Part shown: one piece after another, positions 18,623 through 26,973 of the stretch
Layout of the letters: every line of letters begins with the position of its first letter
Position numbering within the stretch: the first letter of the stretch is position 1
NCBI RefSeq assembly: GCF_900055185.1
Contig: NZ_FIZX01000002.1
Span: 1,120,586-1,184,585, forward strand
Direction: 5' to 3'
Length of the DNA stretch: 64,000 bases
From: Grimontia celer
Lineage (GTDB): Bacteria; Pseudomonadota; Gammaproteobacteria; Enterobacterales; Vibrionaceae
Program-made: the position numbers and the translations under genes
The notes under the pieces: model-generated
Seen by the model: only the letters and a program-made list of their open reading frames with translations
What the model was told of the DNA's origin: nothing
Database searches by the model: none

Positions 18623-19311
18623 GACAGCCCCATCTTCCTTTTCATCCGACGGCTCAACCATTCCGAGCCAAACAATGAGATCAACGCAATCACGACCGAA
18701 ATAATGCAAAGACGTGCAACACTCTCTTCCGCTCCTGGTGTTTCAAGGAAGGCAAACATCGCAAGAGGAATGGTCTGGGTTTCACCGGGAATGTTCGAAA
18801 CGAATGTAATAGTTGCGCCAAATTCACCCAAGCTACGGGCAAAAGCTAAAACCAATCCAGACAAAATACCTGGTGCGATTAAAGGCAAGGTTATGGTGAA
18901 AAACACGCGCCATGGAGATGCACCTAATGTGCGGGCAGCCTGCTCGAGCTTTTTATCGACAAGCTCAATAGATAACCTCACAGCCCTAACCAGCAGGGGA
19001 AATGCCACGACGGCAGATGCTAACGCAGCCCCTTTCCAACTGAATGAAAACGACACGCCGAAGGTATCATAAAGCCAGCTGCCGACAGCACCACGACGGC
19101 CCATCACCACCAGTAAGAGATAACCAATCACGACGGGCGGAAGTACCAAAGGAAGGTGAATAAAGCCATCAAGCAGCGATTTACCAGCAAACTCCTTTCT
19201 TGCGAGTAGCCAAGCAGTTGCAATGCCAAGTGGCAAGCTAGCAGCTACAGCCACAAGAGAGATTTTCAGGCTGAGCGTCAGCGCTTCCCATTCAACAGGT
19301 GTAAGTAACAT
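18619..19311 (-). CDS. modB: Molybdate ABC transporter permease ModB
   Basis: A 230-residue inner-membrane permease with five or six hydrophobic segments. The ATPase-contact loop is LEQAARTLGASPWRVFFTITLPLIAPGILSGLVLAFARSLGEFGATI, matching ModB closely. The early PLGIATAWLLARKEFAGKSLLDGFIHLPLVLPPVVIGYLLL is also typical. It overlaps modC by 4 bp and follows modA by 6 bp. It serves the molybdoenzymes of the neighbouring region. Confidence 0.94.
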   Translation of the reverse strand: MLLTPVEWEALTLSLKISLVAVAASLPLGIATAWLLARKEFAGKSLLDGFIHLPLVLPPVVIGYLLLVVMGRRGAVGSWLYDTFGVSFSFSWKGAALASAVVAFPLLVRAVRLSIELVDKKLEQAARTLGASPWRVFFTITLPLIAPGILSGLVLAFARSLGEFGATITFVSNIPGETQTIPLAMFAFLETPGAEESVARLCIISVVIALISLFGSEWLSRRMKRKMGLS

Positions 19312-19317
19312 CAGTGC

Positions 19318-20088
19318 TTATTGCTCTTGTGTTGTTTGCATCACCACAAACCCATTGTTTGCGACAATGTTTGCAGCGACGTCTGACTCCAGAAAACGGA
19401 AAAACGATTCAGCATTCTCATCCGCCTCCTTGGTCAGCGCTTTAGGAAAAATGATGGGTGCATGAGCATTTTCAGGGATTTCAGCGATGATCCTCACCTG
19501 AGAAGACGCTTTGGCATCGGAAAAGTAAACAATGCCAAGAGGTGCCTCACCGCGCTCAACCAAAGCTAAGGTGGCTCTAACACTGTTAGAAAGAGCCAGT
19601 CTATTTTTCAGGCTATCCCAGAGACCTAGTGTTTCCAGAGATTCTTTTGCATAGATGCCCGCTGGCACATGGCCAGGGTCGGAAATCGCCAATCTGCTAT
19701 TTCCAATTATCTTGTTTAGGCTTGCGCTATCTAAGGAGGGGAGCGCAGCACCATCTTGCGCTGAAACCAAAACCAACTGGTTTTCAACCCAAGGCATTAC
19801 GGCACTTTCACTAACAACGCCCTGCTCTACCGCGTAATCCATCCACTTTTCGTTAGCGGAAATATAGATATCCGTAGGCGCGCCATAAGCAAGCTGCCTC
19901 GCTAATGCAGATGAAGAAGCGTAAGAGACGGTCACTTTCTTTCCGCTCTGTACTTCGTAAGCACTCACGATTTCATTCAATGCTGTCGTCATTGAAGATG
20001 CCGCGAACACCAAAACATCATCACGCGCTAATGCAGGTGAGGAAAATACGAGCATGAAAGAGAAAAAAGTGAGAAGAATGCGTTGCAT
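19318..20088 (-). CDS. modA: Periplasmic molybdate-binding protein ModA
   Basis: The 256-residue solute-binding protein captures molybdate or tungstate for ModBC. The signal peptide is MQRILLTFFSFMLVFSSPALA. Ligand-binding motifs include VFAASSMTTALNEI and VSYASSSALARQLAYGAPTDIYISAN. IGNSRLAISDPGHVPAGIYAKESL and PLGIVYFSDA are family-typical. The start at 20088 is chosen for its signal peptide and the GAGGT ribosome site; the open frame to 20196 adds 36 residues that would bury the signal. It heads modABC. No convincing ModE operator was found upstream. Confidence 0.94.
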   Translation of the reverse strand: MQRILLTFFSFMLVFSSPALARDDVLVFAASSMTTALNEIVSAYEVQSGKKVTVSYASSSALARQLAYGAPTDIYISANEKWMDYAVEQGVVSESAVMPWVENQLVLVSAQDGAALPSLDSASLNKIIGNSRLAISDPGHVPAGIYAKESLETLGLWDSLKNRLALSNSVRATLALVERGEAPLGIVYFSDAKASSQVRIIAEIPENAHAPIIFPKALTKEADENAESFFRFLESDVAANIVANNGFVVMQTTQEQ

Positions 20089-20192
20089 GCAACCTCTGAC
20101 TGACATAAGACAGAAAGGCAATATCATAACAACGAATCTATCAAGACGGGAAATCAAAGCGATACGTAAAGACTTGCTTGGCGAGTATACGA

Positions 20193-20220
20193 ACAAAAGA
20201 GGCGTAAAACGTTACGCCTC
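20193..20220 (-). terminator. Terminator at the end of the 99-residue gene
   Basis: Minus-strand stem GAGGCGTAA / TTACGCCTC with a 4-base loop, then TTTTGTT. The TAA stop codon of the gene forms the top of the left arm. Confidence 0.82.
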
Positions 20221-20511
20221 AGTGTTAATCGTAATGGTGTAGCGGTTGTCTTTGGCTTGCATCATATAAAGGATTTGTTGTCCCATCGATGGATGCGAAA
20301 TGAGGTAGTTGCCCTGCGGAAATTCTGCTTCTTCCGGCCCTAGCAAAACCATGGTGTAGTGTTCAACAAGGCGGTCATCTTTTGTCGTACCGTTACTCTC
20401 GCCTTCATTCACCGCTTCAACCAACACATCGTATTCGTTTTCTGCACCATCGATCAGTTGAACGGTTTGTCCGGTTAACTTGGAGATATTCTCCCAAGAC
20501 AATACATTCAT
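20212..20511 (-). CDS. Hypothetical protein, DUF6916-like
   Basis: A 99-residue acidic protein with no signal or membrane segment. The pattern MNVLSWENISKLTGQTVQLI, then HYTMVLLGPEEAEFPQGNYLISHPSMGQQILYMM and a final strand RYTITIN, recalls the small DUF6916 family (a beta-rich fold of unknown role). That name is from memory and uncertain. GGGAGAG precedes the ATG by 6 bases and a terminator overlaps the stop, so the gene is well supported. It lies upstream of modA but is separated from it by the terminator. Confidence 0.7.
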   Translation of the reverse strand: MNVLSWENISKLTGQTVQLIDGAENEYDVLVEAVNEGESNGTTKDDRLVEHYTMVLLGPEEAEFPQGNYLISHPSMGQQILYMMQAKDNRYTITINTEA

Positions 20512-20726
20512 TTTTTCTCTCCCGACATCCGTGTTAGTTGTTGTGTTGCGTCCTGATTGAATCGTTATTTTTGTGTATCAACAGGCATGGTTAAAGTGTA
20601 GCCAGCAACGGGTTGGGATACTGATTTTAAATAGAATTTTCTGACAGTTGCCCCACTTTTTCTGTGCAAGTATCAATAAAGCGAGGATTTAATCGGGATA
20701 GAGAGAAATTTGGAGGAGATTTTGGA

Positions 20727-20754
20727 ACCAGAAACGCCGAATGGCGTTTCTGGT
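20727..20754. repeat. Perfect 12-bp hairpin downstream of the small ORF
   Basis: ACCAGAAACGCC / GGCGTTTCTGGT with a GAAT loop. It lies 11 bp after the small ORF's stop and could act as a terminator or RNA-stabilising structure, but neither strand has a proper T-run. Confidence 0.6.
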
Positions 20755-20764
20755 ATCTTTGCGA

Positions 20765-20842
20765 TTAACGCAGTTTTGAAGGACGCGTCTTTTGCGTTTT
20801 ACTTTGATGGTAAAACCACAGGCGTCTTGCTTTATTACTCAT
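20765..20842 (-). CDS. Possible 25-residue, highly basic small protein
   Basis: A short minus-strand ORF (ATG 20840-20842, TAA 20765-20767). AGAGGTG stands 6 bases before the ATG, and a perfect hairpin starts 11 bp after the stop. The peptide begins MSNKARRLWFYHQ and ends KTRPSKLR. It has nine Lys/Arg among 25 residues and no acidic residue, so RNA or ribosome binding is conceivable. No known family is recognised. Support is the ribosome site, composition and downstream hairpin only. Confidence 0.45.
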   Translation of the reverse strand: MSNKARRLWFYHQSKTQKTRPSKLR

Positions 20843-21300
20843 AGAGAACACCTCTTTTTTTAATCAGGTTAAAATGAGCCGACCTTCTTGATTGAAGGTG
20901 CGCACGCATTACATTCCTGAGTGTTTAAAATACACTTCATCCGCAGTTGCCAACTTATTGGCTGTCTCCCCTTTTTCGTTTACCTCAAGGAGCACACTTC
21001 TTAAGAATGAAAGATTCATCCGTAGATGCAGGATGAAGCTAATGATATGACAGTGGAAATTGAAAAAAATTCCAGAACTTGTCACAACGAAAGTATTTTT
21101 ATTACATCCCTTTTCAAGTTTCAAGAGATTCCGAACGTGTGCATGACGCGCAGGTCACAGTTCTGCACCACAACAGCTCACCTGAATAAAGTATCATTAA
21201 TTCTATCAATACCACGTCATTCGTGCGTTTCAGAGTGCACAGGTATCGAATCTTACGCTAAACTCCCGACGAGCAATTCACAAAGAAATGAGTAGCGAAC
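20843..21300. other. 458-bp region without a convincing gene
   Basis: It contains the presumed promoter of the small ORF, a weak hairpin (ACCTTC / GAAGGT, 20882-20899) and the leader of the S4 protein gene. Open frames here lack ribosome sites and protein-like composition. Confidence 0.5.
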
Positions 21301-21732
21301 ATGTCGCACGAAGAAATTGAAGTAGAAGCGCTGGGTATCGAAGTCTCTTCCCAACCAGTAGAACTTTATAAAGTATTAAAGATCGCCAACGCCGTTAGCG
21401 GCGGTGGTGAAGCCAAAATGGCGATCGCTGAAGGCTATGTCTTCGTGAATGGCGAAGTAGAAACACGTAAACGTTGCAAAATCTATGATGGTGATGTGAT
21501 TGCGTTTAACGAAGAATTCTACGTGGTGCTTTGTGATAAGCCACCTGCACCGGTTGAACCAAAGCAGAAAAAGCCAAAAGACCAACAACCACAACAAGCA
21601 ATTAAAAAGCCAAAAGCACATAAGCAAGCCGCCGAAAAGCCGACAGCAAAGCCGACAAAATCAGCAAAAGGAAAAACGAAGCCTAAGAGCGAAGAGCGTG
21701 CGGAAAACGGCAGAAGAAGCATTTCTTTCTGA
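21301..21732 (+). CDS. S4-domain RNA-binding protein, YbcJ-like with a lysine-rich tail
   Basis: The 143-residue protein has an S4 domain at residues about 17-78: VELYKVLKIANAVSGGGEAKMAIAEGYVFVNGEVETRKRCKIYDGDVIAF. This is the YbcJ pattern (E. coli YbcJ is about 70 residues). Residues about 80-140 are an extra low-complexity tail rich in Lys, Pro, Ala and Gln, likely disordered and positively charged. The S4 domain binds structured RNA, probably rRNA, and the tail may strengthen this. It is monocistronic with a strong terminator. Confidence 0.85.
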   Translation: MSHEEIEVEALGIEVSSQPVELYKVLKIANAVSGGGEAKMAIAEGYVFVNGEVETRKRCKIYDGDVIAFNEEFYVVLCDKPPAPVEPKQKKPKDQQPQQAIKKPKAHKQAAEKPTAKPTKSAKGKTKPKSEERAENGRRSISF

Positions 21733-21761
21733 ATCCCGACTTCACAAAGAAACCCCACACG

Positions 21762-21790
21762 AAAAAAAGCCACCTAAACGGTGGCTTTTT
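21762..21790 (+). terminator. Terminator after the S4 protein gene
   Basis: AAAAAGCCACC / GGTGGCTTTTT with a 5-base loop, 30 bp past the stop. Confidence 0.9.
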
Positions 21791-22312
21791 GCTTATCTCT
21801 AAAGGTTGAAAATCGAATACTGTGGTGTTGTCGTAGATATAGCGTGCCTTACCTTGCTCACTACGTTGAGCTACCTAGCCTCGTGCATTTGCAACCATGG
21901 GCTGTTCGGTTTGTAAGGACTTATTCAGTTTTAGTGTATTTCTACACAGGTGTAACATTCCAAATTGTTATGCGACCCAAACTCGTCGCCAGCGCTCTTT
22001 TGCCCGGCGAACTCGAGCTCAAAGCTCATCCTCATTCGTCTAAATTTCTGGGTGCAATTTGAGTATAGGTAAGCATTCAAAAGGTTCTATATTGCAATTC
22101 TGTGATTGTGATCAGGTTTCCGCTTTCGGCAATATCAGTCTTTTGGGGTGATTTTTCGGCAGGAATTATGCTTCAAACCCTTGCTATAAAAGGCTTGAGG
22201 AAAAACTATACGAATCCTCAGGTTCTATTATCTGAAATTATTAAAGAAATTTCGCATACCCACTCACAACCAGAAATCAGCAGGCGTATAATGCCCACTC
22301 TGCAACAAGCGC
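21791..22312. other. 522-bp region without a convincing gene
   Basis: Open frames are short and lack family features. A weak CRP-like sequence (TGTGA-N6-TCAGG, 22100-22115) lies about 200 bp before the TDT transporter. Nothing else was recognised. Confidence 0.45.
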
Positions 22313-23263
22313 ATGGATGTTAGATTGACTGCTTTTCACTCCCCATTTCGATTTATACCTACCGCTCAGTCGTCCTTGGCGATGGCATTTTTTGGGCTAG
22401 GTGTCGCATGGTCTCTTTATCATCCCATTACCGGACACTTAACCAGACCGATTCTCTCCACCATCGGCATTTTGCTGATTGCACCGGTCTGGCTGAAATA
22501 CATCTTCGAGCCAAAGCGTTTCTTCCAAGATCTCCGAGATCCACTATATGGCAGCCTGATGGCGCCTATGACTATGTCGCTTTTGCTAATGGCAGATTTT
22601 CTGGCTGAAGTGAATGTTGGGGTAGCAGCCGTGGTTTGGTATCCCGCGATGGCAATGCACATTTTTATGATGTGCTATTTCTTTTTCCATCAGATCAAAG
22701 CGTTTGAGAAGTGCAACATTTACCCAAGTTGGTTTCTCTATCCCGTCGGCTTAATCAGTAGCACGCTCGCAGGGCCAAAGCTGGGGTTTGATAACGAATC
22801 TGCCCTTCTCGCCCACATTTGTATCGGCGCCTATTTCTGTATGTTGCCTTTTGTGCTTTACCGGCTTTGCTTTTTGGAAAGCCTACCCAGGAATTCACGT
22901 CCTGTATTGGCGATCATGGCGGCACCTGTGAATCTTGCGCTTACGGCTTATCTAGTGAACATGCCAACGCCTGATCCGGTTTTGGCTGGCGCGCTGGCGG
23001 GTGTGGGGATAATGATGACGCTGTTCGTCTATCTCTGCTATATCGACCTGTTAAAAGAGCCTTTTCAACCCACGCTTGCAGCACTGACGTTTCCTTCCGT
23101 AATCAGCGCTGTCGCCATGGAAAGATTGATTCTTTGGCTCGGAAAGGACTTTCCCCATTGGACCTGGTTAGAACGTTTGGGACTGGTTGAATTAACGGTC
23201 GCAACATTACTGGTGAGTTGGGTCAGCTTCTGTTACTTCCGCCACTATGGCTTTGGTAAGTAG
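22313..23263 (+). CDS. TDT/TehA (SLAC1-like) family transporter
   Basis: A 316-residue membrane protein with about ten hydrophobic segments. It belongs to the tellurite-resistance/dicarboxylate (TDT) family. The evidence is the N-terminal FRFIPTAQSSLAMAFFGLGVAWSLYHP, the central WFLYPVGLISSTLAGPKLGF and the helical repeats PVNLALTAYLVNMPTPDPVLAGALAGVGIMM. The fold is that of the SLAC1/TehA anion channels. The transported anion is unknown. An ATG at 22313 is used; no strong ribosome site is seen, so the exact start is less sure. Confidence 0.82.
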   Translation: MDVRLTAFHSPFRFIPTAQSSLAMAFFGLGVAWSLYHPITGHLTRPILSTIGILLIAPVWLKYIFEPKRFFQDLRDPLYGSLMAPMTMSLLLMADFLAEVNVGVAAVVWYPAMAMHIFMMCYFFFHQIKAFEKCNIYPSWFLYPVGLISSTLAGPKLGFDNESALLAHICIGAYFCMLPFVLYRLCFLESLPRNSRPVLAIMAAPVNLALTAYLVNMPTPDPVLAGALAGVGIMMTLFVYLCYIDLLKEPFQPTLAALTFPSVISAVAMERLILWLGKDFPHWTWLERLGLVELTVATLLVSWVSFCYFRHYGFGK

Positions 23264-23287
23264 TTTAAGTCCCTCATGAAAACGACG

Positions 23288-23315
23288 ACTAACCCTCCCT
23301 ATGCGAAGGGTTAGT
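23288..23315. terminator. Hairpin between convergent TDT and LysR genes
   Basis: ACTAACCCT / AGGGTTAGT with a 10-base loop, ending 2 bp before the LysR stop. It may terminate both genes; only a weak T-run is present. Confidence 0.55.
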
Positions 23316-23316
23316 T

Positions 23317-24213
23317 CTATTCGCCAATCTCCTCGAGGACGAAATCAATAAAGCTACGCACTTTAGAAGACATGTGTTTTCGACTTGGATAAACCAAATT
23401 CATTTCTACATTCACTCGCTGGTAATGAGTAAACAACTCCACCAACTCACCGGATTCTAATTCCCCGTTCAGGTTAAACAGCGGCATTCTTGTAATCCCA
23501 AGCCCCGCGACACATAGCGCCACTTCCAGTTGCGAACTGTTGGTTGTGACGAAACTATCCAACTCCACCTCGACCACATTGCCATCTTGTTCGATGTAAC
23601 GCCAAACATCGTAGTTGGTCAGGTTGCTGTAGCAGAGTACTTTATGGTTTTTTAGCTCGTGAGGATGCGTCGGGGTGCCGTTCTTCGCTAAATAATCTGG
23701 TGAAGCGATGGTGACGCCTTGAAAAGTCTTTATCTTGCGGCTAATCAGGCTTGAATCGTTCATGAACTGAGAGGCACGAATAGCAACATCAATTCCTTCA
23801 GCCACCAAATCGACTTTCCTGTCATTGAGATCAACATCAAAGGTGACATCTGGGTACTTCTCTGAAAACTTCATAAGCAGAGGCGTCAAGGTGTTTAAAC
23901 CAAAATTGGTCGGACAGCTTATCTTAAGGTTACCTTTAGGAATCGTTTGATGTCCTAGCATCGCACTCTCTAGCGTTTCGGCATCTTCAACTATCTGTCT
24001 GCACTGTGCGTGATAGATCTCGCCTTCTGCCGTTAGATTGAGCGTTCTCGTGGTACGGTGTAAAAGCCGGACACCTAACCTTTCTTCCAGCTTATTAATT
24101 TCCTTACTGATGTAAGAGGTCGAATGCCCGATTTTGTCTGCGGCTTTAGTGAAACTCCCGCACTTAACGACTTCGTTAAACACCACCATGCCATCAAGAA
24201 GTTGTGTGTTCAT
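23317..24213 (-). CDS. LysR-family transcriptional regulator
   Basis: A 298-residue LysR regulator. The N-terminal winged helix-turn-helix is MVVFNEVVKCGSFTKAADKIGHSTSYISKEINKLEERLGVRLLHRTTRTLNLTAEGE. The effector domain starts near residue 90 (PKGNLKISCPTNFGLNTLTPLL) with the family's VDLVAEGIDVAIRASQ. This is the CrgA/DsdC-like subgroup common in proteobacteria. It is divergent from the FMN reductase gene over a 200-bp spacer, so that gene is the likely target. The effector is unknown. Confidence 0.92.
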   Translation of the reverse strand: MNTQLLDGMVVFNEVVKCGSFTKAADKIGHSTSYISKEINKLEERLGVRLLHRTTRTLNLTAEGEIYHAQCRQIVEDAETLESAMLGHQTIPKGNLKISCPTNFGLNTLTPLLMKFSEKYPDVTFDVDLNDRKVDLVAEGIDVAIRASQFMNDSSLISRKIKTFQGVTIASPDYLAKNGTPTHPHELKNHKVLCYSNLTNYDVWRYIEQDGNVVEVELDSFVTTNSSQLEVALCVAGLGITRMPLFNLNGELESGELVELFTHYQRVNVEMNLVYPSRKHMSSKVRSFIDFVLEEIGE

Positions 24214-24413
24214 TTCGTGTTTCCAAATTGGCCTTAATCTTTACCACCATAATTGATTAAAGGTCATATGGAAACAATGCTTATCCGTTCACCCCATTAA
24301 TCAACGAACGGAAAGGACGTAAAGTTAACCCATCAAAACGAACTCTTCGTTAGCGGGAATTCCCATTACGGATAAGGCGTTAACGAACAATCAGGTTTTA
24401 TTAAGGGGTCACT

Positions 24414-24941
24414 ATGAAAGTTCTCGCATTTGCCGCATCAAGCAGCATCCAATCTATCAACAAACAACTGGCACTTTACGCAGCGGGCTTTCTGGAAGGC
24501 GCTGAAGTAGAAACATTGGATCTGAATGATTTCGAAATGCCCATCTACAGCTCAGATCGTGAAACGAACGACGGTATTCCAGAACAAGCGAAAGCTTTCT
24601 ACAACAAGATTGGCGAAGCAGATGCAATTATCGTGTCTCTGGCTGAGCACAATGGTACTTACAGTTCTGCATATAAGAACATTTTTGACTGGGCATCGCG
24701 CATTGATATGAAGGTGTATCAGGATAAGCCTGTAGTGTATCTAGCGACTTCTCCTGGACCACGCGGCGCGGCATTTGTGTTGGATTTCGCGAAGAACACC
24801 GCGCCATTCTTCGGCGTGGATTTGAAAGGCACGCTGTCTATTCCTAGCTTCTTCGATAACTTCGACATGGAGAAACAGGAACTGCGTAACCCTGAACTTT
24901 TAGAAGCGTTGAAAACCACCGTTAGCGCCCTGAAGGCATAA
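24414..24941 (+). CDS. NAD(P)H-dependent FMN reductase-like flavoprotein
   Basis: The 175-residue flavodoxin-fold protein fits the NADPH-dependent FMN reductase family (ChrR/YieF-like). It shows the phosphate-binding start LAFAASSSIQSINKQLALYAAG, LNDFEMPIYSSDRE, then VSLAEHNGTYSSAYKNIFDWASRI and PVVYLATSPGPRGAAFVLDFA. Such enzymes reduce FMN, quinones or nitro compounds in the cytoplasm. AAGGGGTC precedes the ATG. It is divergent from the LysR gene and ends at a terminator shared with the urease operon. Confidence 0.86.
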   Translation: MKVLAFAASSSIQSINKQLALYAAGFLEGAEVETLDLNDFEMPIYSSDRETNDGIPEQAKAFYNKIGEADAIIVSLAEHNGTYSSAYKNIFDWASRIDMKVYQDKPVVYLATSPGPRGAAFVLDFAKNTAPFFGVDLKGTLSIPSFFDNFDMEKQELRNPELLEALKTTVSALKA

Positions 24942-24952
24942 TCGGCATAAAG

Positions 24953-24980
24953 AAAAAGCGGGTTATCAACCCGCTTTTTT
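24953..24980. terminator. Shared terminator of the FMN reductase gene and the urease operon
   Basis: Perfect 12-bp stem AAAAAGCGGGTT / AACCCGCTTTTT with a 3-base loop. The ureG TGA (24966-24968) lies in the loop and the first base of the arm. T-runs exist in both directions. Confidence 0.92.
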
Positions 24981-25586
24981 CAACATTCCTTCCGTCTCGA
25001 GGAAATGAATCACTTCCGCCAGCCCCACGCCTTCTTTCAGGTTGGAAAAGACATAAGGTTTCACCGGACGCATTCTTTTGGTGTCCGAATCCATCACATC
25101 GAGGTTCGCGCCAACGTAGGGTGCCAAGTCGATTTTGTTGATCACCAGTAAGTCAGAACGGGTAATACCCGGTCCACCTTTGCGTGGGATCTTCTCGCCT
25201 TCTGCCACATCAATCACGTAGATTGTCAGATCAGCGAGTTCAGGGCTAAACGTGGCACTCAGGTTATCGCCACCGCTTTCGATAAACACCAAATCCAGAT
25301 CTTTATGAAGCTTTGCCAATCCCTCAACAGCCTCAAGGTTCATTGACGCATCTTCACGAATCGCAGTGTGCGGACAACCGCCCGTCTCTACACCAACAAT
25401 ACGCTCTGCAGGCAAAGCCTCGGCCTCGGTAAGAATGCGCTGATCTTCACGGGTATAAATATCATTGGTGACGACAGCCACCGAATAGGAATCACGCATG
25501 GCTTTACATAGCACTTCTAAAAGTGCCGTTTTCCCTGATCCCACAGGGCCACCTACACCGACTCTTAGCGGTTGTTTATAATCCAT
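24966..25586 (-). CDS. ureG: Urease accessory GTPase UreG
   Basis: UreG is a GTPase that drives nickel delivery to apo-urease with UreD, UreF and UreE. The 206-residue protein has the P-loop [19 protein letters not shown], the nickel-binding [17 protein letters not shown] with the CPH motif, [17 protein letters not shown] and the guanine-specific [14 protein letters not shown]. Length is normal. It is the last gene of the long urt-ure block, 11 bp after ureF, and its final codons overlap the terminator. Confidence 0.96.
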   Translation of the reverse strand: MDYKQPLRVGVGGPVGSGKTALLEVLCKAMRDSYSVAVVTNDIYTREDQRILTEAEALPAERIVGVETGGCPHTAIREDASMNLEAVEGLAKLHKDLDLVFIESGGDNLSATFSPELADLTIYVIDVAEGEKIPRKGGPGITRSDLLVINKIDLAPYVGANLDVMDSDTKRMRPVKPYVFSNLKEGVGLAEVIHFLETEGMLKKAG

Positions 25587-25597
25587 CTTAATTCTCC

Positions 25598-26266
25598 TTA
25601 TGAGCGGAATAGCCGCGTGTATTGCGTTTCATGGCAGCTCGAAGCAATGGCCTGCGCAGGTGCAAAAGAGCCGACTTGTTCATCAGCGATAAAACGCGAC
25701 GCCTCGACGACTTCCTGCAAAGCATCAGACACATCCATCAACACACGTTGTCCCGCTGTTTGTCCTAACGGCACCATTTTCACGCCCGCTACGACGCAGT
25801 TTTCCAACCAGCTCCATGCATAACCGTGGCAAAGGGCTTCTTCTTCTATGCCCCATTTCATTCCGGCATACGCAAAGCCAGCGACCTGACTTTTCGCCAG
25901 CACCACATCCAACTGGCTTTCGGCTTCAACCAGTTCAAGCTGCTGCAACAGCTTCACCATGGTGCGTCCGCGCTGAAGCTCTTCCGTTCGTAGTTCCATC
26001 GTTTCGCGGCTGGCATACAGCCAGTCACACCAATGATTTGCCGTCACAACATCATCTGACTTCAGTGCAGCGAAAACACGGCGAAGCACGGGCAATTCAA
26101 GCTGTTGCAAACTGTCTGTCGCCAAGCTCACCAGCCAGTCCTTCAATGCAGATTCACTGTCGACCCAGCCTGTTTCTATCGCCCACTCCAATCCTTGTGA
26201 GTAGCTAAACGCCCCCACTGGCAAAGAAGGACTAATAAGTTGAAACAGACGATAATCGGATTGCAT
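25598..26266 (-). CDS. ureF: Urease accessory protein UreF
   Basis: UreF bridges UreD and UreG in the urease activation complex. The 222-residue helical protein has [27 protein letters not shown] at the N-terminus. Later family segments are [51 protein letters not shown] and a C-terminal LFRS. Its start is 2 bp after the stop of the 63-residue gene. Confidence 0.94.
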   Translation of the reverse strand: MQSDYRLFQLISPSLPVGAFSYSQGLEWAIETGWVDSESALKDWLVSLATDSLQQLELPVLRRVFAALKSDDVVTANHWCDWLYASRETMELRTEELQRGRTMVKLLQQLELVEAESQLDVVLAKSQVAGFAYAGMKWGIEEEALCHGYAWSWLENCVVAGVKMVPLGQTAGQRVLMDVSDALQEVVEASRFIADEQVGSFAPAQAIASSCHETQYTRLFRS

Positions 26267-26268
26267 GA

Positions 26269-26460
26269 CTAGCGGCCGTTGAACATGCGGTGAATCATGT
26301 AGCCAATCCCCGCCGCAGCCACCAGCATTAATACAGTTTCAAATGGGTGTGCCTGCGCGGTGGCCAAAATATGATGCGGCGTCTCAGCGTGTGGTTCGCC
26401 AGTGATGTGTGCAAACGCGGGAAATGGCAATGCCAACACAGCGATAAGTAATTTCTTCAT
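26269..26460 (-). CDS. Small His-rich membrane protein inside the urease cluster (63 residues)
   Basis: Not recognised as a known urease protein. AAGGAG stands before the ATG at 26458-26460; the longer open frame to 26580 overlaps ureE. The protein has a signal peptide (MKKLLIAVLALPFPAFA), a periplasmic stretch HITGEPHAETPHHILATAQAHPFE with five or six histidines, and one C-terminal membrane segment (VLMLVAAAGIGYMIHRMF). The mature N-terminus starting with His resembles HupE/UreJ permeases, which are three times longer. A nickel-handling role is possible but inferred. It sits between ureE and ureF. Confidence 0.75.
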   Translation of the reverse strand: MKKLLIAVLALPFPAFAHITGEPHAETPHHILATAQAHPFETVLMLVAAAGIGYMIHRMFNGR

Positions 26461-26497
26461 AGTCCTGTCTCCTTGACTGAATGTATTAAATCTAAAA

Positions 26498-26965
26498 TCA
26501 ATGATGATGGTGATGACCGGATGAGTGGCCGCCATAAGCGCCCGCTTCTGGCTCAAAAGGGGCCATTTCGACCACCACACGGCCTCCGAGTAATCCCACC
26601 ATTTCGTCTAAAACGTGGTCATGCTGATAACGTACCCACCAATCACCCACTTGCAGCGGCACATGGCGGTTACCCAAGTGATAAGCGAGTCTTGCCAATA
26701 AAACGCCATCTTCAGCATGTACGGTTGATACTTTTTCCTCTGCCGCGATAACACGAACTTGGTGGCCGCAGGTTGATACCAACACATCACCACCGCGAAG
26801 CGTTTGCCCACGAGGAAGAAACAACCCAGCCTCACTGCCGTTATCCAACGTGACACGGATACGGCTTTTTATTCTTGAATCAATGCCCAGGTGAATGGTC
26901 GCCAACTCGGTGATATCACTGTCCCTGACATCCGATGCTTTGATGATTTCTGTAAACTCGATCAT
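26498..26965 (-). CDS. ureE: Urease nickel metallochaperone UreE
   Basis: UreE carries Ni2+ to the urease activation complex. The 155-residue protein has the N-terminal domain with RIRVTLDNGSEAGLFLPRGQTLRGGDVL. The metal-binding C-terminal domain follows, with LAYHLGNRHVPLQV and HDHVLDEMVGLLG. It ends in the His tail SGHHHHH. It begins 8 bp after ureC and fits the usual length. Confidence 0.95.
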   Translation of the reverse strand: MIEFTEIIKASDVRDSDITELATIHLGIDSRIKSRIRVTLDNGSEAGLFLPRGQTLRGGDVLVSTCGHQVRVIAAEEKVSTVHAEDGVLLARLAYHLGNRHVPLQVGDWWVRYQHDHVLDEMVGLLGGRVVVEMAPFEPEAGAYGGHSSGHHHHH

Positions 26966-26973
26966 TTTTCACC

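Noticed and set aside
20089-20211. ModE operator upstream of modA
   Set aside because: No sequence with the TATAT-type inverted arms and proper spacing was found.
20909-21124. 71-residue minus-strand frame upstream of the small basic ORF
   Set aside because: No ribosome site, no domain, and a composition typical of chance frames in AT-rich DNA.
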